Part shown: piece by piece, positions 1 through 6,652 of the stretch
How positions within the stretch are numbered: position 1 is the stretch's first letter
Layout of the letters: the number at the start of each line of letters is the position of its first letter
Origin: Lachnospiraceae bacterium
GTDB lineage: Bacteria > Bacillota_A > Clostridia > Lachnospirales > Lachnospiraceae
Length of the DNA: 14,857 nucleotides
Reading direction: 5' to 3'
Assembly (NCBI GenBank): GCA_017516285.1
Contig: JAFXDD010000050.1
Coordinates: 1 to 14,857, forward strand
The notes under the pieces: model-generated
The model's database searches: none
The model's input: the letters and a program-made list of their open reading frames with translations, nothing else
Told to the model about the DNA's origin: nothing
Position numbers and translations under genes: made by a program

Positions 1-161
1 AGGAAAATAGCTTGAATAGCCGAATACGAAATTCCCGTTGCGGGTTTGGATTTGGATGAAGTACTTTGCGGCATCCGCAAAATATTGACAAAGAAAGACG
101 CTCTGCTTTGTGCAGCGCCTTAAGAGACCGAATTAATTTACTTGGTGAAATTATCAAATAA
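1..161 (+). pseudogene. Possible degraded 3' end of a gene (uncertain)
   Basis: Two short overlapping open stretches look more protein-like than random sequence. Frame 1 is open from 16 to 120 and reads a segment with AGLDLDEVLCGIRKIL. Frame 3 is open to the TAA at 159-161 and ends with LCSALRDRINLLGEIIK. Joined by one frame change near 87 they would give a plausible alpha-helical C-terminus. An in-frame TGA at 13-15 interrupts frame 1. No family was recognised. The alternative is simply non-coding DNA, so this is a weak call based on sequence texture only. Confidence 0.2.
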
Positions 162-180
162 CCATTCCCGTTTACAACAA

Positions 181-215
181 AAGGTGCCGAAATCCATTCC
201 TGATTTTGACACCTT
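181..215 (-). terminator. Terminator-like hairpin, sister of the 386-420 hairpin
   Basis: AAGGTG...CACCTT closes a roughly 14-pair stem with one mismatch, one G-U pair and a 7-nt loop. On the minus strand it is followed by the T-rich tract CCTTTTGTTGT; on the plus strand there is no T tract. It is 28/35 identical to the hairpin at 386-420. It may be a second, backup terminator for the transporter operon. Confidence 0.45.
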
Positions 216-381
216 ACAGTCCTATAACTTTATACAACTAAAAATTAAACTTTGTTTGCCAAAACCCCAACACACCTAAAGGACTGTGCATTCAAATGAC
301 AGCCTTGAAAATTACCTGCGAAGAATATACTGAGAATAAAAAGAATATGCCACCGCATCCGTAGTGATATGGGTGACTCTT

Positions 382-425
382 AAAAAAGGTACCAAAACCT
401 ATTCCGGTTTTTGGCACCTTTTTAC
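382..425 (-). terminator. Rho-independent terminator of the ABC transporter operon, possibly bidirectional
   Basis: The arms AAGGTACCAAAACC and GGTTTTTGGCACCTT form a long stem with a short loop. Six A residues lie on the left (a T tract on the minus strand) and five T residues on the right (plus strand). It begins about 17 nt past the stop codon of the ATP-binding gene, as expected for the operon end. Confidence 0.75.
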
Positions 426-441
426 ATCCTATCAAATTTTA

Positions 442-1272
442 CTACAACACCTTAGACAAAAAGTCCTTCAGTCTCGGATGCTTTGGATTTGCAAAGAACT
501 CCTCCGGTGCACCGCTCTCCAGTATCTGGCCGCCATCGATAAAGAGCACCTTATTGGCAACCTCACGGGCAAAGCCCATTTCGTGGGTGACGATAATCAT
601 GGTCATGCCTTCTTTTGCAAGAGCTTTCATCAGGTCCAGTACCTCGCCAACCATTTCCGGATCCAGTGCACTGGTAGGCTCATCAAAAAGGATAACCTCC
701 GGGTTCATGGCCAGAGCACGCACGATAGCCACACGCTGCTTCTGTCCGCCGGAAAGGGTGGAAGGATATACATTGGCCTTCTCCTCTAAGCCGATACGTC
801 TTAAAAGGGACATGGCATGTTCCTGAGCATCCTTCTTAATCGCTGCCTTCGTAGTTGTGATTGGAATAAGCTCTTTTTTATTCTGAGCCCTCCTAAATAT
901 ATTTGTAAACTTAGTCAGGCGGTTTTGACATTTAGCCTTCTTTAAGTCCTGACACTGCACATATACAGGCGCCAGCATAATGTTCTGGATAACGGTTTTG
1001 TTGTTGAACAGGTTAAAGTGCTGGAACACCATGCCCATTTTGCGGCGGTGCTTGTTAATATCCACCTTCATGTCAGCGATATTTTCGCCGTGGAAAATAA
1101 TCTGTCCGTCTGTAGGGTCTTCCATACAATTTAAGCAGCGCAGGAAGGTACTTTTACCGGAACCGGAAGGACCGATAACGCACATAATGTCGCCTTTTTC
1201 AATCTTAATGCTGATGCCGTTTAAAACCTGAACATCGCCAAATTGCTTTTTGAGATTAATTACGTCTATCAC
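442..1272 (-). CDS. Polar amino-acid ABC transporter, ATP-binding protein (GlnQ/HisP type) with an insertion
   Basis: This is the cytoplasmic ATPase that powers amino-acid import with the permease and binding protein encoded just upstream. Visible motifs are Walker A GPSGSGKS (residues 34-41), the Q-loop near Q84, signature LSGGQ (173-177), Walker B VILFDE (193-198), D-loop SALD (201-204) and switch His230. The region from about Q84 to the end closely resembles GlnQ-type proteins. At 276 residues it is longer than the usual 240-250, because of a basic insertion of roughly 38 residues (about 107-145) between the Q-loop region and the helical domain leading to LSGGQ. The start is a GTG inside the last codons of the permease gene (17-nt overlap), preceded by AAAGGAG about 11 nt upstream. 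This fits translational coupling. The gene is last in the operon. Confidence 0.93.
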   Translation of the reverse strand: MIDVINLKKQFGDVQVLNGISIKIEKGDIMCVIGPSGSGKSTFLRCLNCMEDPTDGQIIFHGENIADMKVDINKHRRKMGMVFQHFNLFNNKTVIQNIMLAPVYVQCQDLKKAKCQNRLTKFTNIFRRAQNKKELIPITTTKAAIKKDAQEHAMSLLRRIGLEEKANVYPSTLSGGQKQRVAIVRALAMNPEVILFDEPTSALDPEMVGEVLDLMKALAKEGMTMIIVTHEMGFAREVANKVLFIDGGQILESGAPEEFFANPKHPRLKDFLSKVL

Positions 1273-1966
1273 TCTTTCTCAGGCTCCTTTCCATAATTTT
1301 AATTCCTGCACTGATAATCAGTACTAACACAATATAAATGAGCGCCATAACCAGGTAAGGAACCATAAATTCATAGCTGTTGCTACCGATATAGTTAAAT
1401 GCCACGTAAAGGTCAGCGGCACCTACAAAACTTACGACGGATGTTTCTTTTATCAAAGCAATAAACTCATTGCCCATGGTAGGCAGAATATTTTTGACCG
1501 CCTGAGGAATTACTATTTTAAGCATAGTAGTCCAATAACCAAGACCCACAGCACGACCTGCCTCCATCTGTCCTCCATCTACAGAAAGGATACCGCCACG
1601 CATAATTTCTGAAATGTATGCGCCGGAGTTCAGACCGAATACCAAAATCGCCACATGCAGACCTGAAATACGAATGCCCATCAACGGCAGCATAACGTAG
1701 TAAAACACCAAAAGCTGCACTACAATCGGCGTACCTCGAAACAGCTCTACATAAAAGCTGCAGAAGCCATTCAGAATTCTCGGAAGCAGCTTATACTTCG
1801 GAATTACCCTGACAATAGCAATCACGGTACCAATAAAAATACCGATAATCAAGCCCAGAACCGCAATCATAATCGTGTTCTGAAGGCCCTCCACTACTTT
1901 TATGTAGCCATTCTGCTCTATAAAAATCTCTAAAAATTTATTTACCTTCTGGTCAAAATTGCCCAT
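1256..1966 (-). CDS. Polar amino-acid ABC transporter, permease (HisM/GlnP type)
   Basis: Inner-membrane subunit of an amino-acid importer, 236 residues, the normal length for this family. Hydrophobic segments are visible near residues 27-53, 77-115 and 205-225. The cytoplasmic EAA-type coupling loop reads [23 protein letters not shown], with the conserved Gly and downstream PQA, and would contact the ATPase. The family-typical FRGTP motif is also present. The ATG start has AGAGG about 7 nt upstream. The gene lies 70 nt after the binding-protein gene and overlaps the ATPase start by 17 nt. The family assignment is clear; the transported amino acid is not. Confidence 0.95.
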   Translation of the reverse strand: MGNFDQKVNKFLEIFIEQNGYIKVVEGLQNTIMIAVLGLIIGIFIGTVIAIVRVIPKYKLLPRILNGFCSFYVELFRGTPIVVQLLVFYYVMLPLMGIRISGLHVAILVFGLNSGAYISEIMRGGILSVDGGQMEAGRAVGLGYWTTMLKIVIPQAVKNILPTMGNEFIALIKETSVVSFVGAADLYVAFNYIGSNSYEFMVPYLVMALIYIVLVLIISAGIKIMERSLRKSDRRN

Positions 1967-1990
1967 AATACCTCTTTTTCATAAACACAA

Positions 1991-2023
1991 GACACAGACC
2001 ACTAAAACTGCGCAGTCTGTGCC
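1991..2023 (-). promoter_or_regulatory. Intercistronic hairpin between binding-protein and permease genes
   Basis: On the minus strand GGCACAGAC pairs with GTCTGTGTC (9 pairs, one G-U). It is followed only by a weak TTGTGTTT tract before the permease ribosome binding site. Such partial terminators or mRNA-stabilising hairpins commonly let a binding protein be made in excess of its membrane partners. That role is inferred from the position. Confidence 0.5.
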
Positions 2024-2036
2024 GGGTTGTTAAAAC

Positions 2037-2876
2037 TTACTGTAACTTATTAATTGCTTCTGTGATGCATGCTGCAGGTGCAGAGTCAATAATTACATAC
2101 TGGATGTTACCATTTAATAAATCCTGTACTGCCAAAGAACCATTCTTGTAGCCTTTCGTTTCCATAGCAAAGCCATTAAAGCCCCAATCCGCATCACCTT
2201 CGCAGTAGAACTGACCTGTAGTACCTGTCTGAACACCAACTTTTACCTTGGCATCCTTGCTGTTTAAAATAGCTTCTACGCTGGCTACATCTGTACACTT
2301 GTCAAACTCTGTATTGTCAGAAGTAACGATTAACTTCTGGGAAGCGCTATAGTAAGAATCTGTAAAGTTTACATATTCCTTACGGTCTTCCTTTACAGTA
2401 AGACCTGCCATAGCGATATCGCACTTCTGCTGACCTACATTTAAACATACTGCATCAAAGTCCATGTTCTCAATAACTAATTCCTGACCAAGATACTCAG
2501 CAAATAAAGCTGCAATTTCCATGTCAATACCCAGGTAATTGTCACCCTGTGTATATTCAAAAGGCTCAAATGCTGCATTTGTAGCAACTACCAACTGTTC
2601 CTTGCTGTCATCTCGCTTTGCAGAAGTAACCGGTGTCGGTGTGCCATCACCAAAATACTTGTTACAGATTTCATCAAAGGTACCGTTCTCCTTGATTTCC
2701 TTGATGAAAGCATTTGCCTTCTCCAGAAGCTCAGGCTGTTCCTTGTCTACACCGAAAGCATACTCTTCGTTTGTAAGCTCGATTTCAATAACCTTTGCTG
2801 TCTTTGCAGTGCCACATCCAACCAGTGCGGACATAGCCATTACCATTGATAATGCTAATACTAATAACTTTTTCAT
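2037..2876 (-). CDS. Amino-acid ABC transporter substrate-binding lipoprotein, apparently circularly permuted
   Basis: This is the extracytoplasmic binding protein (family 3 solute-binding fold) of the importer, 279 residues. A lipoprotein signal ends at lipobox ALVGC (Cys21). The domain order is unusual. Residues about 29-78 (ELTNEEYAFGVDKEQPELLE to CNKYFGDG) match what is normally the C-terminal end of these proteins. A linker at about 79-93 follows, and then residues 94 onward (LVVATNAAFEPFEY...) match the normal mature N-terminus. The protein stops at AAPACITEAINKLQ-like sequence, just where the moved segment would usually begin. The canonical middle motifs are intact: DFDAVCLNVGQQKCDIAMAG, GLTV and VGVQTGTTGQFY. 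A strong site (TAGGAGG) precedes the ATG. First gene of the operon. The permutation is read from sequence; correct folding is inferred. Confidence 0.92.
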   Translation of the reverse strand: MKKLLVLALSMVMAMSALVGCGTAKTAKVIEIELTNEEYAFGVDKEQPELLEKANAFIKEIKENGTFDEICNKYFGDGTPTPVTSAKRDDSKEQLVVATNAAFEPFEYTQGDNYLGIDMEIAALFAEYLGQELVIENMDFDAVCLNVGQQKCDIAMAGLTVKEDRKEYVNFTDSYYSASQKLIVTSDNTEFDKCTDVASVEAILNSKDAKVKVGVQTGTTGQFYCEGDADWGFNGFAMETKGYKNGSLAVQDLLNGNIQYVIIDSAPAACITEAINKLQ

Positions 2877-2922
2877 GATATTTCCTCCTAATTCTATGTA
2901 TATTTATTGAATACACTTGCAT

Positions 2923-2951
2923 AATATACCACTTTGGATAAAAAAAATCAA
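2923..2951 (-). promoter_or_regulatory. Sigma-A-like promoter of the amino-acid ABC operon
   Basis: Minus strand: -35 TTGATT (2946-2951), 17-nt spacer, -10 TATATT (2923-2928), about 40 nt upstream of the strong ribosome binding site of the binding-protein gene. Confidence 0.65.
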
Positions 2952-3066
2952 TATCCTTGGGAAAAGAAAGTGAATAAATCTCCACTTTTTGCAAATAATA
3001 TCTATATTTCTGAAGGTGCACTTGTACAAATGCCCTTCCAACATTATATCACAACGGAGACGCCAT

Positions 3067-3213
3067 ATGAACAAAAAAGAACGAGAAAAACAAAACCAGC
3101 AAAAAAATCATAACGAATTTAACAGTATTACCCAGAAGGTAAAGCCTGAAAATCAGAACCAGGAGCACAATGTGAGGAAAGAAGGCATTCAGCCGATTAA
3201 TCAAAAGCGGTAA
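3067..3213 (+). CDS. Small Asn/Gln/Lys-rich hydrophilic protein (48 aa)
   Basis: A 48-residue, strongly hydrophilic protein starting MNKKEREKQNQQKN and ending EGIQPINQKR. It has no Cys or Trp, no membrane segment and no signal peptide. The composition suggests an intrinsically disordered protein. The ATG is preceded by GGAG about 8 nt upstream and the gene is followed within 20 nt by a terminator hairpin, which supports a real gene. It is the only plus-strand gene in the left half of the window. Similar small, polar, Asn/Gln-rich proteins are common in spore-forming Clostridia and some are spore-associated. That role is only a possibility here; no family was recognised. Confidence 0.6.
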   Translation: MNKKEREKQNQQKNHNEFNSITQKVKPENQNQEHNVRKEGIQPINQKR

Positions 3214-3232
3214 TTGCATAATTCCCAAAAAC

Positions 3233-3276
3233 AAAAGGTACTAATCTGCTGAACACCAGCCAAATCAGTACCTTTT
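3233..3276. terminator. Bidirectional terminator between the small protein gene and tRNA-Leu
   Basis: AAAAGGTACT...AGTACCTTTT forms the base of the stem, with an inner GCTG/CAGC stem. T tracts exist on both strands: CCTTTT on plus and CCTTTTGTTTTT on minus. It sits between convergent genes. The GGTAC base resembles the hairpins at 181-215 and 386-420. Confidence 0.75.
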
Positions 3277-3280
3277 AACC

Positions 3281-3362
3281 TGCGGATAACAGGACTTGAA
3301 CCTGCACATCTCTCGATATGAGAACCTAAATCTCACGTGTCTGCCAATTCCACCACATCCGC
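3281..3362 (-). tRNA. tRNA-Leu(UAG)
   Basis: The minus-strand sequence folds as a class II tRNA of 82 nt. The acceptor stem is GCGGATG/TATCCGC with discriminator A. The D region reads GTGGAATTGGCAGAC. The anticodon stem is TGAGA/TCTCA around loop TTTAGGT, with anticodon TAG (reads CUA). A variable arm is present, and the T arm is GCAGG TTCAAGT CCTGT. The 3' CCA is not encoded (GGT follows). Confidence 0.93.
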
Positions 3363-3382
3363 ATAGCCCAATGGACTTATTT

Positions 3383-3411
3383 AATATAACAAATTTCGCG
3401 CATATTGTCAA
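3383..3411 (-). promoter_or_regulatory. Strong promoter of tRNA-Leu
   Basis: Minus strand: -35 TTGACA (3406-3411, consensus), 17-nt spacer, -10 TATATT (3383-3388), 20 nt upstream of the mature tRNA 5' end. Confidence 0.85.
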
Positions 3412-3490
3412 ATATATTTTCATATTGTTTCAATACCGGAGCCAAATGATCTTTAACGTCCATGAACCACCCAATTTTGAAATATTGTAT

Positions 3491-3524
3491 ATATTCAGAA
3501 CCACATTCGCATGGCTCTGAATAT
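3491..3524 (-). repeat. GNRA-capped dispersed hairpin, copy 1
   Basis: On the minus strand ATATTCAGA pairs with TCTGAATAT, continued by a G-U pair and CCA/TGG, with a CAT GCGA ATG tip whose loop matches GNRA. It is 29/34 identical to 9697-9736-region DNA in the opposite orientation. It lies just downstream of the antiporter gene but has no T tract, so it is a poor Rho-independent terminator. Confidence 0.6.
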
Positions 3525-3534
3525 TTACAAAATA

Positions 3535-4830
3535 TTAATGCTTTGTAATCTTAAAATTAGCCTTTGGCTGATTGTGACTACGTGCACTGGTTCTGCCCTC
3601 CGGTTTGATTTCGCCGGCAGCAATCAGTGAGCGCTTGGTCAGGGTAGGACCAACTAATTCATATACCAACACTGACATTAATACAACGTTACGTATAACA
3701 CTTCCGTCAGATAAGCTTGTTGCAGTCATAGCCATACCGAGCGCAACTCCTGCCTGCGGAAGCAAAGTAACGCCCAAATGCTTGGTAATATGCTCATTGC
3801 AGTGTGTCATAGCACAGCTTACATAGGAGCCGCTAATCTTACCAGCAGAACGTGAAATAATGTAAACAATACCTATCAAAAGTACTGCAGGATTGGTCAG
3901 AATCTGTAAATCCAGCTCCGCACCTGACAATACAAAGAACAGGATACTGATAGGTGCAGTCCATCTGTCTACACGATCCATTAACTCCTCGGAGGTTGGA
4001 CAAATGTTACAGAATACTGTACCCATCATCATACAAACCAGCAGCAATGAGAAGCAGCAGTTTACACCGCTCACTTCGAATTCACACATAGAAATACCTA
4101 CTGTTAATAACACGAAGGCGATAGATACAGACATACGCTTACTGCGTGAATGAAAATATCTTTCCAACCAATGTAAACAAAGACCTGCCAATGCACCCAA
4201 GCCTAATGATAACACAATCTCCAAAACAGGCTCCAGCACTACGTTAATTACACTGACACTGCCTCTTTCCAAAGCACTCGCAATGCCAAAGGAAGCAGAG
4301 AATAATACCAGACCTACTGCATCATCAATAGCAACTACCATCAAGAGCAGTCTGGTCAGCGGACCATCCGCTTTGTACTGACGCACAACCATAAGGGTTG
4401 CTGCGGGTGCTGTTGCAGCTGCTATGGCACCCAACGTGATTGCAGACGGAATGGAAATCAAATCCGGGCGAATCATATGTAAGGCAATCAGGGCCACGTC
4501 CACTAAAGCAGTCGTAATCACGGCCTGTAAAATACCAATTATGATAGCCTGCTTACCCATGCTCTTCAATTGAGCAAGTCGGAATTCATTACCAATGGCA
4601 AAGGCAATAAAACCAAGTGCTACCTGACTGATAATTTTTAATCCTTCCACCTCTTCCAAAGACTGGAAGCCAAATCCGGCAACTCCCAATTTACCCAAAC
4701 AAAATGGTCCTAATATCAGACCTGCTATTAAATACGCTGTAACGGCCGGAAGCTTTACCAGCTTTGCCAGTCGTGACATTAAGAGCCCTGCTATCAGGGC
4801 AACTGCTAAACAAATTAAAATTTCGTTCAT
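3535..4830 (-). CDS. Cation/proton antiporter, CPA2 (KefB/NapA) family
   Basis: Integral membrane exchanger of Na+ or K+ against H+, 431 residues from the ATG at 4830. About 12-13 hydrophobic segments span nearly the whole length. Family hallmarks are the unwound-helix segment ATAPAATLMVVRQY (about 139-152) and the ion-binding Asp-Asp pair in VAIDDAVGL (D169-D170). Two acidic residues typically indicate electrogenic exchange. There is no C-terminal TrkA-N/RCK nucleotide-binding domain, so direct nucleotide gating is not expected. The C-terminus is a short polar tail. The start was chosen because GAGGTGAGGTG lies 7-8 nt upstream; a GTG at 4839 falls inside that site. It is a single gene with its own promoter. 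The exchanged ion cannot be told from sequence. Confidence 0.88.
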   Translation of the reverse strand: MNEILICLAVALIAGLLMSRLAKLVKLPAVTAYLIAGLILGPFCLGKLGVAGFGFQSLEEVEGLKIISQVALGFIAFAIGNEFRLAQLKSMGKQAIIIGILQAVITTALVDVALIALHMIRPDLISIPSAITLGAIAAATAPAATLMVVRQYKADGPLTRLLLMVVAIDDAVGLVLFSASFGIASALERGSVSVINVVLEPVLEIVLSLGLGALAGLCLHWLERYFHSRSKRMSVSIAFVLLTVGISMCEFEVSGVNCCFSLLLVCMMMGTVFCNICPTSEELMDRVDRWTAPISILFFVLSGAELDLQILTNPAVLLIGIVYIISRSAGKISGSYVSCAMTHCNEHITKHLGVTLLPQAGVALGMAMTATSLSDGSVIRNVVLMSVLVYELVGPTLTKRSLIAAGEIKPEGRTSARSHNQPKANFKITKH

Positions 4831-4868
4831 AATATACACCTCACCTCAAAAAAACAAAATTCGGGTAC

Positions 4869-4897
4869 ATTATACTCCTCAAAACTCAAAAAAACAA
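4869..4897 (-). promoter_or_regulatory. Promoter of the antiporter gene
   Basis: Minus strand: -35 TTGTTT (4892-4897), 17-nt spacer, -10 TATAAT (4869-4874), about 30 nt before the ribosome binding site. Confidence 0.65.
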
Positions 4898-4928
4898 CCA
4901 TAATAATTAACAGTAATTTAAGAAATTT

Positions 4929-5804
4929 TCAACTTTTTTTGGACAGTTTTTGGGTAATCTGCTGTGCAGACGGAGTAATGGCCAATCCCTCCTGGCTCGT
5001 TTCCTTTAAACAGGATGGTATCAGCTTGCCAATTCTACGCATAGAATCAATTACCTCGTCCGGAACAATGGCACTTCTGATACCTGCCATAGCCATCTGC
5101 GAGGACACCACTGCATTCACGGCACCGGATACATTACGCTTAATACACGGCACCTCTACCAAACCTCCAACAGGGTCACAGGTAAGTCCCAACATGTTTT
5201 TTAATGCAAGAGCCGCTGCATGTATAATAGCCTCATTATCGCCGCCCTCCAAATAGGTAACTGCCCCTGCTGCCATGGCACTAGCTGAACCGATTTCTGC
5301 CTGACAACCACCCTCAGCACCTGAAATACTGGCACTGGTTGCAATAACTTCACCAATACCTGCAGCAACAAAAAGCGCCTCTACCATCCGTTTTTCACCG
5401 ACCTCTCGCTGCTCTTCATAGGACAACAGCACTGCAGGAATAACACCACAGGAGCCGGCCGTAGGCGCTGCTACAATACGCTTCATGCAGGCATTAGACT
5501 CACCCATTTTAACAGCCTTCTCCATAACCTTGGTAAGGAAGTCCCCTATGAGGCGATTTCCCTTATGCCGAAAGGATTCCAGCTTGGCTCCGTCCCCACC
5601 GGCCAGTCCGCTGGCAGAACGTAAGTCTGCATCATAATCCACATCTGCCAGGCGCATAGCCTGATACATGCCACGCATGGTTTCAAAGGAAACCTCCCTT
5701 TCTACGCCTCTTTCCTTCATATCATCCAAAAGTACAGTTTCCCAAAATGGAACCTGCCTTGCTTCACTGACTTCTAATATTTCCTTTAATGTTGAAAAAC
5801 TCAT
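4929..5804 (-). CDS. sdaAA: L-serine dehydratase, iron-sulfur-dependent, alpha subunit
   Basis: Catalytic subunit converting L-serine to pyruvate and ammonia in the cytoplasm with a [4Fe-4S] cluster, 291 residues, the usual length. The active-site region APTAGSCGVIPAVLL starts at 113. The three cluster cysteines of the family are at C167 (SGAEGGCQAEIG), C209 (LTCDPVGG) and C220 (VEVPCIKRN). Their 42- and 11-residue spacings match the family pattern as I recall it. The ribosome binding site (AGGAGG) lies inside the last codons of sdaAB and only 3 nt separate the genes, indicating translational coupling. Together the two polypeptides form the Clostridia-type heteromeric enzyme, which in other bacteria is one fused chain. 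Confidence 0.96.
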   Translation of the reverse strand: MSFSTLKEILEVSEARQVPFWETVLLDDMKERGVEREVSFETMRGMYQAMRLADVDYDADLRSASGLAGGDGAKLESFRHKGNRLIGDFLTKVMEKAVKMGESNACMKRIVAAPTAGSCGVIPAVLLSYEEQREVGEKRMVEALFVAAGIGEVIATSASISGAEGGCQAEIGSASAMAAGAVTYLEGGDNEAIIHAAALALKNMLGLTCDPVGGLVEVPCIKRNVSGAVNAVVSSQMAMAGIRSAIVPDEVIDSMRRIGKLIPSCLKETSQEGLAITPSAQQITQKLSKKS

Positions 5805-5807
5805 ATT

Positions 5808-6470
5808 TCAGCCCTCCTGGCTATAATAGGTGACACGCTTCACACCTTCCATTTGTTGGAGACCCCCAATAGCAGCCTCCCATACCTCATGGTCACATTC
5901 AATAATCATTACCGCATCCTCTCCACGCACAGAACGGCTGAGCTTCATGGTTGCAATATTAATCCCCCGCTTGGCCAGCTCACTGGTTACCTGTGCCACA
6001 CGCCCCGGCAAATCCTTATTTTGGATAATAAGAGTCGGATAATCTCCGGAGAAATTAGCTGCATGACCATCTATACTGGCGATATTAATAACAGAGCCTC
6101 CCAAGGACTCTCCTACAATCTCCATATACCTGCCATCTTCCCCGGTTAACTTTAACAGCACGGAATTGGGATGGGCATCCTTTAAATCAGTTTCCCCAAA
6201 GGAAACCGCCATATGCACTTCCTCGGCAATTTCCATACTGTGAGGGATACGCTTATCATCAGGCTTCATGCCCAAAAGTCCGGCTACCAGTGCCAGATTG
6301 GTGCCGTGCCCCTTACCGGTGGCCAAAAAGGAACCATGCAGCAATATATCAGCCTTTACAATCGCCTGCCCCATCAGCTTTCTGGAAACGTATCCAATTT
6401 TACAAGCCCCTGCTGTGTGAGAGCTGGAGGGTCCTACCATAACAGGACCTATAATATCAAATATGTTCAT
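5808..6470 (-). CDS. sdaAB: L-serine dehydratase, iron-sulfur-dependent, beta subunit
   Basis: Partner of the alpha subunit, 220 residues from ATG 6470. The N-terminal domain starts MNIFDIIGPVMVGPSSSHTA, with the SSSHT motif (15-19) typical of the family. The C-terminal part (about 147-215: LIIQNKDLPGRVAQVTSELA and onward) is an ACT domain, usually a serine or amino-acid sensing module. The open frame continues 46 codons further upstream, but AGAGGAAA directly precedes ATG 6470 and homology begins there. The extra segment also overlaps the promoter, so the shorter form was chosen. First gene of a two-gene operon. Confidence 0.95.
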   Translation of the reverse strand: MNIFDIIGPVMVGPSSSHTAGACKIGYVSRKLMGQAIVKADILLHGSFLATGKGHGTNLALVAGLLGMKPDDKRIPHSMEIAEEVHMAVSFGETDLKDAHPNSVLLKLTGEDGRYMEIVGESLGGSVINIASIDGHAANFSGDYPTLIIQNKDLPGRVAQVTSELAKRGINIATMKLSRSVRGEDAVMIIECDHEVWEAAIGGLQQMEGVKRVTYYSQEG

Positions 6471-6561
6471 AATATTTCCTCTATTTCGCGTATTTACCTT
6501 AATTATTTGTTTCCGTCCACTCCGTGTAAGGTAACCTTTTGTTTCAATATGGCTCCCATAT

Positions 6562-6589
6562 ATTCTATCATAAAACCACGCTTTTGCAA
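6562..6589 (-). promoter_or_regulatory. Promoter of sdaAB-sdaAA
   Basis: Minus strand: -35 TTGCAA (6584-6589), 16-nt spacer, -10 TAGAAT (6562-6567). It lies immediately after the terminator of the preceding operon and leaves a leader of about 85 nt before sdaAB. Confidence 0.6.
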
Positions 6590-6591
6590 AT

Positions 6592-6634
6592 ATAAAAAGC
6601 AGAGACACTCAGCTTTTCAGCCATTTGTCTCTGC
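6592..6634 (-). terminator. Terminator of the DUF4432/creatinase-like operon
   Basis: Minus strand GCAGAGACA...TGTCTCTGC forms a 9-pair stem around AATGGCTGAAAAGCTGAG-type sequence, followed by TTTTTAT. It lies 19 nt past the DUF4432 stop. Confidence 0.85.
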
Positions 6635-6652
6635 CATGAACAGATTGGGTTC

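Larger units (their letters stand above)
162..441. other. Intergenic stretch with two related hairpins
   Basis: No convincing gene is seen here. The stretch carries a hairpin at 181-215 and a closely related one at 386-420, which is the terminator of the ABC transporter operon. Nothing else was recognised between them. Confidence 0.5.

Noticed and set aside
364..789. Open frame of 141 codons antisense to the ATPase gene
   Set aside because: It lies opposite a clearly conserved ATPase, crosses the operon terminator and has no recognisable protein features.
2785..3021. 78-codon frame overlapping the binding-protein start
   Set aside because: It covers the promoter and signal peptide coding region of a better gene and shows no protein-like features.
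6471..6608. 46-residue N-terminal extension of sdaAB
   Set aside because: Family similarity and the ribosome binding site begin at ATG 6470; the extension overlaps the promoter and most of it would not be transcribed.
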